64,000 nucleotides of DNA. Source: Bacteroides zhangwenhongii. GTDB taxonomy: Bacteria; Bacteroidota; Bacteroidia; Bacteroidales; Bacteroidaceae. The translations under genes and the position numbers were made by a program. Under the pieces are notes generated by a model. That model did not search any database, was not told where the DNA came from, and saw only the letters and a list, made by a program, of their open reading frames with translations. Position 1 is the stretch's first letter; each line of letters starts with the position of its first letter. The stretch is from assembly GCF_009193325.2 (NCBI RefSeq), contig NZ_CP059856.1, forward strand, positions 3,534,001 through 3,598,000. Reading direction: 5' to 3'. Positions 57,106 to 64,000 of this stretch are shown one piece after another.

Positions 57106-57984
57106 ATGAAAAAAGTTAGTATTTTTATGGCAATCGCCGCTGCTGCAAGCCTTGCTTCTTGCACAGCTCAGTCTCCTAAAGCAAATCTGTCAACAGAACT
57201 CGACTCCCTGTCTTATTCTATCGGTATGGCTCAGACTCAAGGTTTGAAAGGCTACCTGACAGGCCGTCTGGATGTTGATACCGCTTACATGGCAGATTTC
57301 ATCAAAGGTTTGAACGAAGGTGCAAACAAAACCAGCAAGAAAGATATCGCTTACATGGCAGGTTTGCAAATCGGTCAACAGATCAGCAACCAAATGATGA
57401 AAGGTATCAACCAGGAGTTATTTGTCGGCGACTCTACTAAAACAATCAGCAAAGCTAACTTCATGGCAGGTTTCATCGCAGGTACTTTGGAAAAAGGCGG
57501 CATGATGACTATGGAAGAAGCTCAGACTTATACCCGTACAGCTATGGAAACAATCAAAGCAAAAGCTTTGGCTGAAAAATACGCTGACTACAAAGCTGAA
57601 AACGAAAAGTTCCTTGCCGACAACAAGACTAAAGAAGGTGTGAAAACAACTCCGAGCGGTCTGCAATACAAAGTGATCACTGAAGGTAAAGGTGAAATCC
57701 CTGCTGACACTTGCAAAGTGAAAGTTAACTACAAAGGTACTTTAATTGACGGAACAGAATTTGACAGTTCTTACAAACGTAAAGAACCGGCTACTTTCCG
57801 TGCTAACCAAGTAATCAAAGGTTGGACAGAAGCATTGACTATGATGCCTGTCGGTTCTAAATGGGAACTTTACATCCCTCAGGAACTGGCATACGGTGCT
57901 AGAGAATCAGGCGGCCAGATCAAACCGTTCTCTACTTTGATTTTCGAAGTTGAGCTGGTGGGCATTGAAAAAGATAAGAAATAA
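57106..57984 (+). CDS. FKBP-type peptidyl-prolyl isomerase lipoprotein
   Basis: 292 residues. Lipobox SLASC (Cys19) places it in the periplasm or outer membrane. A Fkpa-like N-terminal helical domain (two SYSIGMAQ/AYMAGLQIGQQ-type repeats) precedes the FKBP domain (about 195-288: KVNYKGTLIDGTEFDSS, VIKGWTEALTMMP, YIPQELAYGARESGGQIKPFSTLIFEVELVGI). Cotranscribed with the cytoplasmic paralogue upstream; together they provide prolyl isomerases for two compartments. Codon use is that of a well-expressed gene. Ends before a strong terminator. Confidence 0.95.
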   Translation: MKKVSIFMAIAAAASLASCTAQSPKANLSTELDSLSYSIGMAQTQGLKGYLTGRLDVDTAYMADFIKGLNEGANKTSKKDIAYMAGLQIGQQISNQMMKGINQELFVGDSTKTISKANFMAGFIAGTLEKGGMMTMEEAQTYTRTAMETIKAKALAEKYADYKAENEKFLADNKTKEGVKTTPSGLQYKVITEGKGEIPADTCKVKVNYKGTLIDGTEFDSSYKRKEPATFRANQVIKGWTEALTMMPVGSKWELYIPQELAYGARESGGQIKPFSTLIFEVELVGIEKDKK

Positions 57985-58011
57985 GAAAGTTTCTTTCTAA
58001 ATAGAAAAAGG

Positions 58012-58045
58012 AAAGAGGTGCAAAGCGTTTGTACCTCTTTTTTTT
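58012..58045 (+). terminator. Intrinsic terminator after the FKBP operon
   Basis: AAAGAGGTGCAAA, loop GCG, TTTGTACCTCTTT, then a run of T to 58045: a 13-bp stem with one G-T pair. Confidence 0.92.
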
Positions 58046-58096
58046 GCTTTTGCCTATTTTTTCTCTCAAAAAAGAAGAATAATTAAAATAAATCTC

Positions 58097-58104
58097 TATA
58101 TTTG
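58097..58104 (+). promoter_or_regulatory. -7 promoter box of the Lrp/AsnC gene
   Basis: TATATTTG, 41 nt before the ATG at 58145. Confidence 0.55.
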
Positions 58105-58144
58105 CTTACTATTTGATAACAACTGGAAATTATAATTTATTATT

Positions 58145-58609
58145 ATGGAAAGAATAGACAATCTCGACAGGCAGATACTAGAAATTATTTCCCAGAATGC
58201 CCGTATCCCTTTCAAAGACGTAGCAGCCGAATGTGGAGTGTCACGTGCAGCCATCCATCAGCGTGTGCAAAGACTGATTGACTTAGGTGTCATTGTAGGC
58301 TCGGGCTACCACGTTAATCCCAAATCTTTGGGCTACAGAACATGTACATACGTCGGTATCAAATTGGAAAAAGGCTCTATGTACAAAGCTGTTGTGGCAG
58401 AACTTCAGAAGATTCCCGAAATTGTGGAATGTCATTTCACTACAGGACCATACACTATGCTGACCAAATTGTACGCATGCGACAACGAACATCTGATGGA
58501 TTTGCTGAATAACAAAATGCAAGAGATACCGGGTGTAGTAGCCACCGAGACATTGATTTCTCTGGAACAGAGCATCAAGAAAGAAATCCCCATTCGCGTA
58601 GAAAAATAA
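58145..58609 (+). CDS. Lrp/AsnC-family transcriptional regulator
   Basis: 154 residues. N-terminal helix-turn-helix (LDRQILEIISQNARIPFKDVAAECGVSRAAIHQRVQRLIDLGVI, described here in parts: DRQILEIISQNARI and CGVSRAAIHQRVQRL) and a C-terminal RAM effector domain (YVGIKLEKGSMYKAVVAEL, VECHFTTGPYTMLTKLYA). Such proteins sense amino acids and form octamers. Six bp before the DUF4491 gene. Confidence 0.95.
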   Translation: MERIDNLDRQILEIISQNARIPFKDVAAECGVSRAAIHQRVQRLIDLGVIVGSGYHVNPKSLGYRTCTYVGIKLEKGSMYKAVVAELQKIPEIVECHFTTGPYTMLTKLYACDNEHLMDLLNNKMQEIPGVVATETLISLEQSIKKEIPIRVEK

Positions 58610-58615
58610 CAGGCG

Positions 58616-58927
58616 ATGGAGTTTCTGAATGAATATCACCTTGCAGGGCTATTTATCGGAATTTGTACCTTTTTGATTATCGGCCTTTTTCACCCTGTTG
58701 TGGTAAAGGCCGAATATTACTGGGGCACTAAATGTTGGTGGATATTTCTGATACTCGGCATAGGCGGTGTCATAGCGTCATTGAGCGTTGACAATGTAAT
58801 TCTGTCCTCCCTGCTAGGCGTATTCGCTTTCTCTTCCTTTTGGACCATTAAAGAGGTCTTTGAACAGGAAGAACGGGTACGGAAAGGCTGGTTTCCCAAG
58901 AATCCGAAACGCAAATATAAGTTTTGA
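58616..58927 (+). CDS. DUF4491-family small membrane protein
   Basis: 103 residues with three predicted membrane helices (about 8-27, 38-57, 60-79) and a conserved basic tail GWFPKNPKRKYKF. HLAGLFIGICTFLIIGLFHP and EYYWGTKCWWIF are the family's hallmark segments. Function is unknown. It is cotranscribed with the Lrp/AsnC gene, so it may be controlled by it. Confidence 0.88.
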   Translation: MEFLNEYHLAGLFIGICTFLIIGLFHPVVVKAEYYWGTKCWWIFLILGIGGVIASLSVDNVILSSLLGVFAFSSFWTIKEVFEQEERVRKGWFPKNPKRKYKF

Positions 58928-58959
58928 AGGCAAAGAATAGCAGATTTTTATCAAAAGAA

Positions 58960-58991
58960 TTTGCATAATTCGACAGAAAGCACTACTTTTG
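58960..58991 (+). promoter_or_regulatory. Promoter of tRNA-Met
   Basis: TTTG (58960-58963), 20-nt spacer, TACTTTTG (58984-58991). A complete Bacteroidales promoter about 28 nt before the tRNA. Confidence 0.75.
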
Positions 58992-59018
58992 TGACCGCAT
59001 CCAGTAAATGGATACACC

Positions 59019-59092
59019 GGACTTGTAGCTCAGTTGGTTAGAGCAACAGACTCATAATCTGGAGGTCCCTGGTTCAAGCCCAGGCTGGTCCA
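59019..59092 (+). tRNA. tRNA-Met (anticodon CAT)
   Basis: 74-nt cloverleaf: acceptor GGACTTG with CTGGTCC (one T-T mismatch), D-arm GCTC/GAGC, anticodon loop CTCATAA, T-arm CCTGG/CCAGG with TTCAAGC. CCA is not fully encoded (A discriminator, then CA). The D-loop and first pairs suggest elongator Met; tRNA-Ile2 also has a CAT anticodon. It is the likely integration target of the element that follows. Confidence 0.9.
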
Positions 59093-59103
59093 CAAAGGAA
59101 ATC

Positions 59104-59134
59104 AAGCAGTTACGAATTTCGTAGCTGCTTTTTT
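59104..59134 (+). terminator. Intrinsic terminator after tRNA-Met
   Basis: AAGCAG-T-TACGA, loop ATT, TCGTA-G-CTGCTT, then TTTT to 59134: a 12-bp stem with one T-G pair. Confidence 0.88.
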
Positions 59135-59143
59135 CTTGCTCTT

Positions 59144-59190
59144 GCGTAAACAATGCGTAAACAAACTGTTTGAGTTGATTATGTTTACGC
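59144..59190. repeat. Three GCGTAAACA repeats, probable integrase arm sites / attL region
   Basis: GCGTAAACA at 59144-59152 and 59155-59163 (direct), and inverted (TGTTTACGC) at 59182-59190. Copies 2 and 3 share ATGCGTAAACA. They lie between the tRNA 3' end and the integrase, where arm-type binding sites of tyrosine recombinases are expected. Confidence 0.6.
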
Positions 59191-59312
59191 ATAGAATTTC
59201 TATGAAACTCCATACAATCCTAATTTCTCTATATACGGGGTAATAGCATAAGATTGCGTTGTTTTCCACTCATTTGCCTGTTAAATAAGCTCAAATATAT
59301 TCCATTTGCATA

Positions 59313-59339
59313 TTTGCAAGAAAAAATGTTGTAATTTTG
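59313..59339 (+). promoter_or_regulatory. Promoter of the integrase-linked RNA
   Basis: TAATTTTG at 59332-59339 (TAnnTTTG) with TTTG at 59313-59316 (spacer 15) or 59305-59308 (spacer 23). Neither spacing is ideal, but the -7 box is strong. Transcription should start near 59346. Confidence 0.55.
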
Positions 59340-59345
59340 TAGATG

Positions 59346-59645
59346 CAACACATTTATGGTAAGCCATGACTTCAATGGTGCTCTTTCTTGAAAAAGAAAA
59401 GTGAGTTTGCCTAACCTTCGTGGGAGGGTCATCCCATTCCGATGAATCGAAGCGTAAAGGGAGTGTTAGTCGGAGGGCACTCTATGACAAACGAAACGCG
59501 GGAGTTGCTTCAGGGGTTGAGACCGATTAGCATAAGCCCGGTTACCAGTCAGCGACAGAAGACAACGAGATTGCACCGCTGCATATAACGACAATGTTTT
59601 TATCCGTTTAAGGATAGGGACTCTGTAGTTATATGCAGCGTTTTG
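59346..59645 (+). ncRNA. Candidate structured noncoding RNA upstream of the integrase
   Basis: About 300 nt with no plausible ORF and a base composition richer in G than its surroundings. Local stems: ATGG/CCAT (59356-59367); TTTCTT-GAAA-AAGAAA (59384-59399, GNRA-type tetraloop); GGGA/TCCC; CTTCG/CGAAG; CTAAC/GTTAG; GAGTG/CACTC; and GTTTG/CAAAC, which nest as a multi-branched domain. It ends in a perfect 13-bp stem CGCTGCATATAAC (59577-59589) / GTTATATGCAGCG (59628-59640) enclosing TATCC/GGATA and followed by TTTT. A promoter lies just upstream. I do not recognise an Rfam family in it. Confidence 0.6.
59577..59644 (+). terminator. Terminator-like hairpin at the end of the RNA
   Basis: 13-bp perfect inverted repeat with a 38-nt loop that has its own 5-bp hairpin (59601-59616), followed by TTTT. 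It is 62 nt before the integrase start, so it could also act as an attenuator of integrase expression. Confidence 0.6.
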
Positions 59646-59705
59646 TATATGTATGCCTCACGTTGCAAAGCGTCTGTATTCAGAGGTTATGTTGAACATA
59701 AACTA

Positions 59706-61202
59706 ATGAATGCAATGGAAAAATTAACGAAATCCATGCCCCTTTTCAAAGAACGTAATTGTTCTGTCTCTATCGTGTTGGATTCACGTACTCGCAGGAA
59801 AAATGCGTATGAGTTCCCATTATCCCTTCGCTTCACGATTGACCGCAAGTTCTTTTATCTTACAGTCGGAAGTTCTTTTAGCGAGAAAAAGTTCTCAGAC
59901 ATCTGCAATGCAACCAAATGCAAGAGTGAGAACTACAAACTTCAAAAAGAGTGGAAAGATACCTTTGTCCCTAAATACAAGAAAGTTTTGAGTAATCTGA
60001 ACAAGGGTGGCATCCTGACATTTGAGATGGTGCGCCAATGTATTATAGGTGAGGATGTGGTACTATCTGAAGAGGAAACAACCAAGTCACAATCGTTTAT
60101 CAGTATATGGGAGCAAGTTATCAATGGTTTCAAAACAGATGATGGTGGAGCACGTTTTACCACGGCCGAAAGTTACGAGTGTGCGCTCAAATCATTCAGG
60201 AAGATACTTGGAGCAAATACAATTAAGGGCTTTTGTATCAGTGCAGCAGAAATCCAGAAATGGAAAGATGGGATGCACAATGGGGTTAAAGACGAGAATG
60301 GTGCAGTCGTTGGAAAAATCAGCGACACCACAGTAGGCATTTATCTACGTTGTTGCCGTGCCGTATGGAATCGGTGTGTACACGAAGGATTCCTCAAAGA
60401 TATTCCTTATCCTTTTTCCAACAAGAAAGAGAAAGGTCTTGTAAGCATACCCAAAAGTGCGAAGCGCAAACAGAACTTCTTGAATGTCGCTCAAATGACA
60501 GAACTCTATAACCTTTTTGTTTCAAAGGAATATCCAGAACACTGGACGGAAGAATATACGCAACGTGCCCACTACTCATTGGGACTATTCCTTGCCCAAT
60601 ACCTTTGCAACGGCTTCAATATGGCTGACGCAGGGCGATTGACATACGACAACTACTATTACAAGACAGATGGCAAGGCTTTCCGCTTCAACCGAAAGAA
60701 AACCTCCCGTAGGAGTGCTGACGGTTCGGAAGTAATTGTTCCTATCATCCCTCCCTTACAATATGTATTAGACGAGATAGCGGCACCACCCACCCGGGAT
60801 GGTTTTGTGTTTCCCGATATATTAAAAGGTGCGGAAACGGAAGAGCTGCGCCGTAAGTACACCGTGCAGGAGAATTCAAATGTGAAAGACCGTGTCATCA
60901 AGATTTGCCACGAGGCACTGCATTGGGACAAGTCCATCTGCCCGTCCGGTACATGGTGCCGTCACTCGTTTGCCACCAACCTGCATAATGCCGGAGTAGA
61001 TATGGACTATATCTCTGAAAGCATGGGGCATGCTTCATCAGACCATGCAATCACTCAAATATACATTGAGCATTACCCTCTCGATATACAGATGCAGAAC
61101 AACTCAAAGCTGCTAAACTTGGGAGAAACTTCAGAAAGGGATGCCTTGTTGGCTAAGCTGGCAAATATGTCCACAGAAGAATTGGCTAAACTATTCGCAT
61201 AA
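59706..61202 (+). CDS. Tyrosine recombinase (integrase) of a mobile element
   Basis: 498 residues from ATG 59706 (59715 is equally possible; the upstream frame to 59643 overlaps the RNA terminator). Arm-binding N-terminus (SVSIVLDSRTRRKNAYEFPL), SAM-like core-binding domain (about 130-240), and catalytic domain with Arg311 (ADAGRLTYDN), Arg419 (TWCRHSFATN), His442 (MGHASSDHA) and nucleophile Tyr453 (ITQIYIEHY). The usual His three residues before the second Arg is Thr here. Large Bacteroides integrases of this type drive integration of conjugative or mobilizable elements into tRNA genes. Confidence 0.93.
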   Translation: MNAMEKLTKSMPLFKERNCSVSIVLDSRTRRKNAYEFPLSLRFTIDRKFFYLTVGSSFSEKKFSDICNATKCKSENYKLQKEWKDTFVPKYKKVLSNLNKGGILTFEMVRQCIIGEDVVLSEEETTKSQSFISIWEQVINGFKTDDGGARFTTAESYECALKSFRKILGANTIKGFCISAAEIQKWKDGMHNGVKDENGAVVGKISDTTVGIYLRCCRAVWNRCVHEGFLKDIPYPFSNKKEKGLVSIPKSAKRKQNFLNVAQMTELYNLFVSKEYPEHWTEEYTQRAHYSLGLFLAQYLCNGFNMADAGRLTYDNYYYKTDGKAFRFNRKKTSRRSADGSEVIVPIIPPLQYVLDEIAAPPTRDGFVFPDILKGAETEELRRKYTVQENSNVKDRVIKICHEALHWDKSICPSGTWCRHSFATNLHNAGVDMDYISESMGHASSDHAITQIYIEHYPLDIQMQNNSKLLNLGETSERDALLAKLANMSTEELAKLFA

Positions 61203-61222
61203 CCTTTTATAGAGTTTAGAGT

Positions 61223-62476
61223 ATGTTTGATTTCATAGAACGGATAAAAGATTTCAATTTGAGGAAGGAGCATACGGATATGCTTATTCGCGCATGGAAG
61301 ACTGAGAACAAAAAAGTTTATTCGGATTTTGTAAGACGGATAGAAGCAGTCAAAAAAGGTGATATGAGCATTATTACCGAAATGATGGATGTCGCTAAGA
61401 ACTGTGTTCCAGAAGAAGTACGGGTATTCCATAACTGGTTAGGAGATGTCTTGAATGGGAAAGTGAAGATGGCAGATATTACCCAAAGCATTCAGGGGTT
61501 ATCCATTGAGCATATCCACATGATAGCAAAATGCCTTGTCTATAAAGAACAGTGGATGGCCATAGATATGAAGACCGGAGAGGTAAAAGTGACCTCCAAG
61601 AAAGTAAACGGCTACCTGATGGTTCGTTCGGGAACACCGATAGAGATATGGAATCGTATGTCTGTAGATAAAAGAGTCTATATCGTCAGCCAGACTGAGG
61701 CATTGATGAAGAACAGCAAAGGATGCTGGATGTTCAGCAACCTTGAAAGAAAGATGATATATCAGGCCATAACTTTCTTTGCAAGACTTATATTCCTTAC
61801 ATATGCATCGGCAACAGGACATTTCCTCGCTAACCTCTACGACCTTGTCATTGAGCGTAAAGACAATCTTCCTTATTGCATGTATTATTATGTTGTCTTT
61901 GACCACGGACTGACAAAGATGGCGATGCTGCTAAATCAGTTTCTACTATCAGAGAACATTGATCAGGGAAGTATGCTAATGGTGAAAGATTGTATCAATG
62001 CCCTAGTTCTGCACAGTCTTGATATGGGAACTGAAACAAAAGCATCATGGGAAAAGACTGCTGATGAATGTGGAGCTGACATCTGGAAAGAGGTTGCGTT
62101 TCTTCTTCGTAGTATGAAAGGCAGACGAGGAAATAAGAAACAGGTAATGACCATTGATGACTTGATTGTCGGGAACAAAGCCGAGGTAAAACAGTGCATT
62201 ATGGAATTTCTGGAAACAAACACTGAAGACATCTGCCTTGCCTATCTGCTCGTTGTTCTTGTTAAAACCGAACATATTAAATCCTCAGTGAAGTATATGA
62301 CTTTTCACCGCGCCATCGAACAACTTACCCAACGACACTACGGATATGATGTTCCCCAAAAGCGATATGGAGAGATGAAGGAGTTTAATTTCAAGTGTTC
62401 TATGCAGAGTGCCAGTTATAAGAAAGCCAAGAAAATCATAGATAGGTGGACAATCTGTTTTGAGGAGTGTAAATAA
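61223..62476 (+). CDS. Hypothetical protein of the mobile element
   Basis: 417 residues, 20 bp after the integrase and probably cotranscribed. I do not recognise the family with confidence; a Bacteroides-element DUF (such as DUF6043) is possible. It is predicted mostly helical, has no signal peptide, and contains a hydrophobic stretch in the middle (MIYQAITFFARLIFLTYASA, about 174-193) that could be one or two membrane-associated helices. A basic segment (SMKGRRGNKKQVM) follows. No catalytic or DNA-binding motif is visible. Its conserved place next to the integrase suggests a role in element maintenance or excision. Confidence 0.75.
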   Translation: MFDFIERIKDFNLRKEHTDMLIRAWKTENKKVYSDFVRRIEAVKKGDMSIITEMMDVAKNCVPEEVRVFHNWLGDVLNGKVKMADITQSIQGLSIEHIHMIAKCLVYKEQWMAIDMKTGEVKVTSKKVNGYLMVRSGTPIEIWNRMSVDKRVYIVSQTEALMKNSKGCWMFSNLERKMIYQAITFFARLIFLTYASATGHFLANLYDLVIERKDNLPYCMYYYVVFDHGLTKMAMLLNQFLLSENIDQGSMLMVKDCINALVLHSLDMGTETKASWEKTADECGADIWKEVAFLLRSMKGRRGNKKQVMTIDDLIVGNKAEVKQCIMEFLETNTEDICLAYLLVVLVKTEHIKSSVKYMTFHRAIEQLTQRHYGYDVPQKRYGEMKEFNFKCSMQSASYKKAKKIIDRWTICFEECK

Positions 62477-62542
62477 CACATTCCTCTTATTTTTCTATCC
62501 AAATCTTTATTCTTCCCTCTTTTTCAGTTAATACATATAGAA

Positions 62543-62583
62543 TATTGGTCGGTAAGTTTAAGGTATAAATAAACCGACCAATA
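62543..62583. promoter_or_regulatory. Operator-like inverted repeat before the DUF3853 gene
   Basis: TATTGGTCGGT (62543-62553) and ACCGACCAATA (62573-62583), perfect 11-bp arms with a 19-nt centre. The right arm covers the -33 region of the promoter at 62601-62608, so a bound protein would block or activate transcription. Confidence 0.65.
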
Positions 62584-62600
62584 CACAGAGTTTCATCCTC

Positions 62601-62608
62601 TACCTTTG
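62601..62608 (+). promoter_or_regulatory. -7 promoter box of DUF3853-virE
   Basis: TACCTTTG (TAnnTTTG). Transcription should start near 62615, right in the hairpin TGTGAAA-TCGG-TTTCACA (62611-62628). Confidence 0.6.
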
Positions 62609-62675
62609 CTTGTGAAATCGGTTTCACAGAGTTGAACCGAGACTTAAAATGTTTAATTACCAAACAAGTAAAGGT

Positions 62676-62993
62676 ATGGAAGAAAAATTCAATTTTACCC
62701 AATTACTTCAAAAGCCCATCGCTATGATGACGGGCGAAGAACTTTGTTTTCTTATCGGCAAGAGTGTGGAGAGTATAGAAAAACCCACATCGCAGGCAAC
62801 CTCCAAAGGCAACTATTATGGCATTGAGGGCATTGCCCGTGTGTTCGGTTGCAGTGTACCCACAGCCAACCGTATTAAAAAAAGTGGTGTTATAGACAAA
62901 GCCATCACGCAGATAGGACGTAAGATAGTGGTGGATGCAGACCTCGCACTGTCTTTGGCAAAGGAAGCTGGTAGCATTCACATCAAGGAGTGA
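62676..62993 (+). CDS. DUF3853-family small DNA-binding-type protein
   Basis: 105 residues from ATG 62676 (MEEKFNFTQLLQ); an upstream in-frame ATG at 62649 is less likely. The centre GIEGIARVFGCSVPTANRIKKSGVIDKAITQIGRKIVVDADLAL, here named in parts as ARVFGCSVPTANRIKKSG and IGRKIVVDADLAL, is an excisionase-like winged helix. DUF3853 proteins occur in Bacteroides mobilizable elements. They may act as a directionality factor or as regulator of the operon; the operator-like repeat upstream is a candidate target. Four bp before the next gene. Confidence 0.85.
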   Translation: MEEKFNFTQLLQKPIAMMTGEELCFLIGKSVESIEKPTSQATSKGNYYGIEGIARVFGCSVPTANRIKKSGVIDKAITQIGRKIVVDADLALSLAKEAGSIHIKE

Positions 62994-62997
62994 GCGT

Positions 62998-64000
62998 ATG
63001 GATGAAAATTGGAAACAACAACTGGCAACAGACAGTTATGGAAATCCGGTTCGTTCCATCAGTAATCTCCGACTCATTTTTACCTTAGATGAGAACCTCA
63101 GTCAGATAAGGTACGATACTTTTTGTCAGGATGATGTGTGTTTCAATCCTTTGTTCCGCAATGTCAATGGCAATAAGATTGATGAGGAGTCGGTGGGAAA
63201 GATACAGGACTATCTGGAAAGAACGTACAGACTACGCTTGACACAGAACAAAGTATTTGAAATACTAAAAACGACCTCATCGGAACGGAGTTTCAATCCT
63301 GTGCAGGAATTCATAACTCAAGAGACATGGGACGGACAGCCCCGTATAGCCACGGCTATCATTGATTATCTGGGGGCGGAGGACATGCCTCTCGTCAGGG
63401 AACAGACTAAACTCTGGTTTGTGGCAGCGGTTGCGCGTGTGTTTAGTCCCGGTTGTAAGTTTGATAATGTACTGACTTTGCCGGGACCACAAGGTATCGG
63501 AAAAAGTACATTCTTCAAGACTATCAGCGGAAAGTGGTTCAACGATTCTTTCTCTTTCGCCAGTGGCGATAAGGAAAAAGTAGAAACTATTACCAATGGT
63601 TGGATTATTGAAATCAGTGAGTTAAATGGTTTGAAACGGGCGAATGATGTAGAAGCGGCCAAGGCTTTCTTGAGTCGTTGTAGCGACTATATGCGTCCTG
63701 CATACGGACATAAGGTAGTGGAGTTTATGCGCCACAATGTCTTTGCGGCCACTACCAATGAGACAAACTTTTTGCAAGGGGACAATGGGAACCGTCGATG
63801 GTGGATTATCCCAGTCAAAGGCAACGGTCATGTATCAGATTGGTTGGATTGTTTGCAGCATTCCGTTCCTCAACTTTGGGCAGAGGCATACACCTATTAT
63901 AGACAAGGAATGAAACTCTACTTGTCCCCAGACATGGAAATCGAGGCCAACGAAATACAAATGCAGCATTCCAATATCCTTGTTGACCCAATCATGGAGG
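62998..64000 (+). CDS. VirE-type P-loop ATPase / primase-helicase-like protein (partial)
   Basis: 334 residues visible, open at the window end. Start ATG 62998, 4 bp after the DUF3853 stop, with GGAG upstream. Walker A GPQGIGKST at 163-171, then GWIIEISELNGL (Walker B-like), HNVFAATTNETNFLQGDNGNRRWW with the GNRRWW motif near 265. This is the VirE (virulence-associated E) domain, an SF3-helicase-like module used in replication or mobilization by Bacteroides elements. The rest lies beyond the window. Confidence 0.92.
   Translation, partial: MDENWKQQLATDSYGNPVRSISNLRLIFTLDENLSQIRYDTFCQDDVCFNPLFRNVNGNKIDEESVGKIQDYLERTYRLRLTQNKVFEILKTTSSERSFNPVQEFITQETWDGQPRIATAIIDYLGAEDMPLVREQTKLWFVAAVARVFSPGCKFDNVLTLPGPQGIGKSTFFKTISGKWFNDSFSFASGDKEKVETITNGWIIEISELNGLKRANDVEAAKAFLSRCSDYMRPAYGHKVVEFMRHNVFAATTNETNFLQGDNGNRRWWIIPVKGNGHVSDWLDCLQHSVPQLWAEAYTYYRQGMKLYLSPDMEIEANEIQMQHSNILVDPIME

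Noticed and set aside
59346-59645. Cobalamin or other known riboswitch, or a retron msr/msd RNA
   Set aside because: I find no B12-box-like or other known riboswitch consensus, and no reverse transcriptase gene is adjacent.

Overview
The window looks like a gut Bacteroides chromosome, close to the thetaiotaomicron/ovatus/xylanisolvens group. The grounds are SusC/SusD pairs, a hybrid two-component (HTCS) regulator, Bacteroidales promoters of the TAnnTTTG type before most transcription units, DUF4491 and DUF3853 genes, and AT-rich intergenic DNA. The species assignment is inference.

Region 1 (1-39115) is a polysaccharide utilization locus (PUL). On the minus strand, a lipoprotein and two tandem SusC/SusD pairs lead into an FGE-fold lipoprotein, a GH43 and a serine-type sulfatase. 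A third SusC starts at 1206 and is cut by the window edge. Two tandem GH115 genes, a GH99/WbsX-like protein, a sugar isomerase and an AraC regulator form further minus-strand units. A plus-strand unit carries GH92, a large (alpha/alpha)6-type putative hydrolase and GH127. A decayed second beta-L-arabinofuranosidase-like gene (34565-35104) sits against the end of the HTCS gene. The enzymes suggest a branched plant or algal glycan with glucuronic acid, arabinose and sulfate. No backbone-cutting endo-enzyme is visible. Five minus-strand promoters of this locus share one operator: a 21-bp-spaced direct repeat whose proximal copy lies exactly 33 bp from the -7 box in all five. Both regulator genes carry it, which points to one autoregulated regulon.

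Region 2 (39212-58927) is mostly core genome. It has an ADP-forming acyl-CoA synthetase divergent from metG. Behind metG is a surface-glycan cluster with a Wzx-type flippase, six glycosyltransferases on the plus strand and one fucosyltransferase-like gene on the minus strand. Then come an SGNH hydrolase, a SAM methyltransferase with a leader hairpin, a class III-like sirtuin, a 22-bp-period repeat cluster, two FKBP isomerases, an Lrp/AsnC regulator and a DUF4491 membrane protein.

Region 3 (59019-64000) is a tRNA-Met(CAT) followed by the left part of an integrated mobile element. It holds three GCGTAAACA repeats (likely integrase sites), a roughly 300-nt structured noncoding RNA candidate with its own promoter and terminator-like hairpin, a tyrosine recombinase, an unknown 417-aa protein, a DUF3853 protein behind an operator-like inverted repeat, and a VirE-type ATPase cut by the window end. 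The most interesting undescribed items are the integrase-linked RNA, the shared PUL operator, the repeat cluster at 56178-56273 and the cysteine-less FGE-like lipoprotein.
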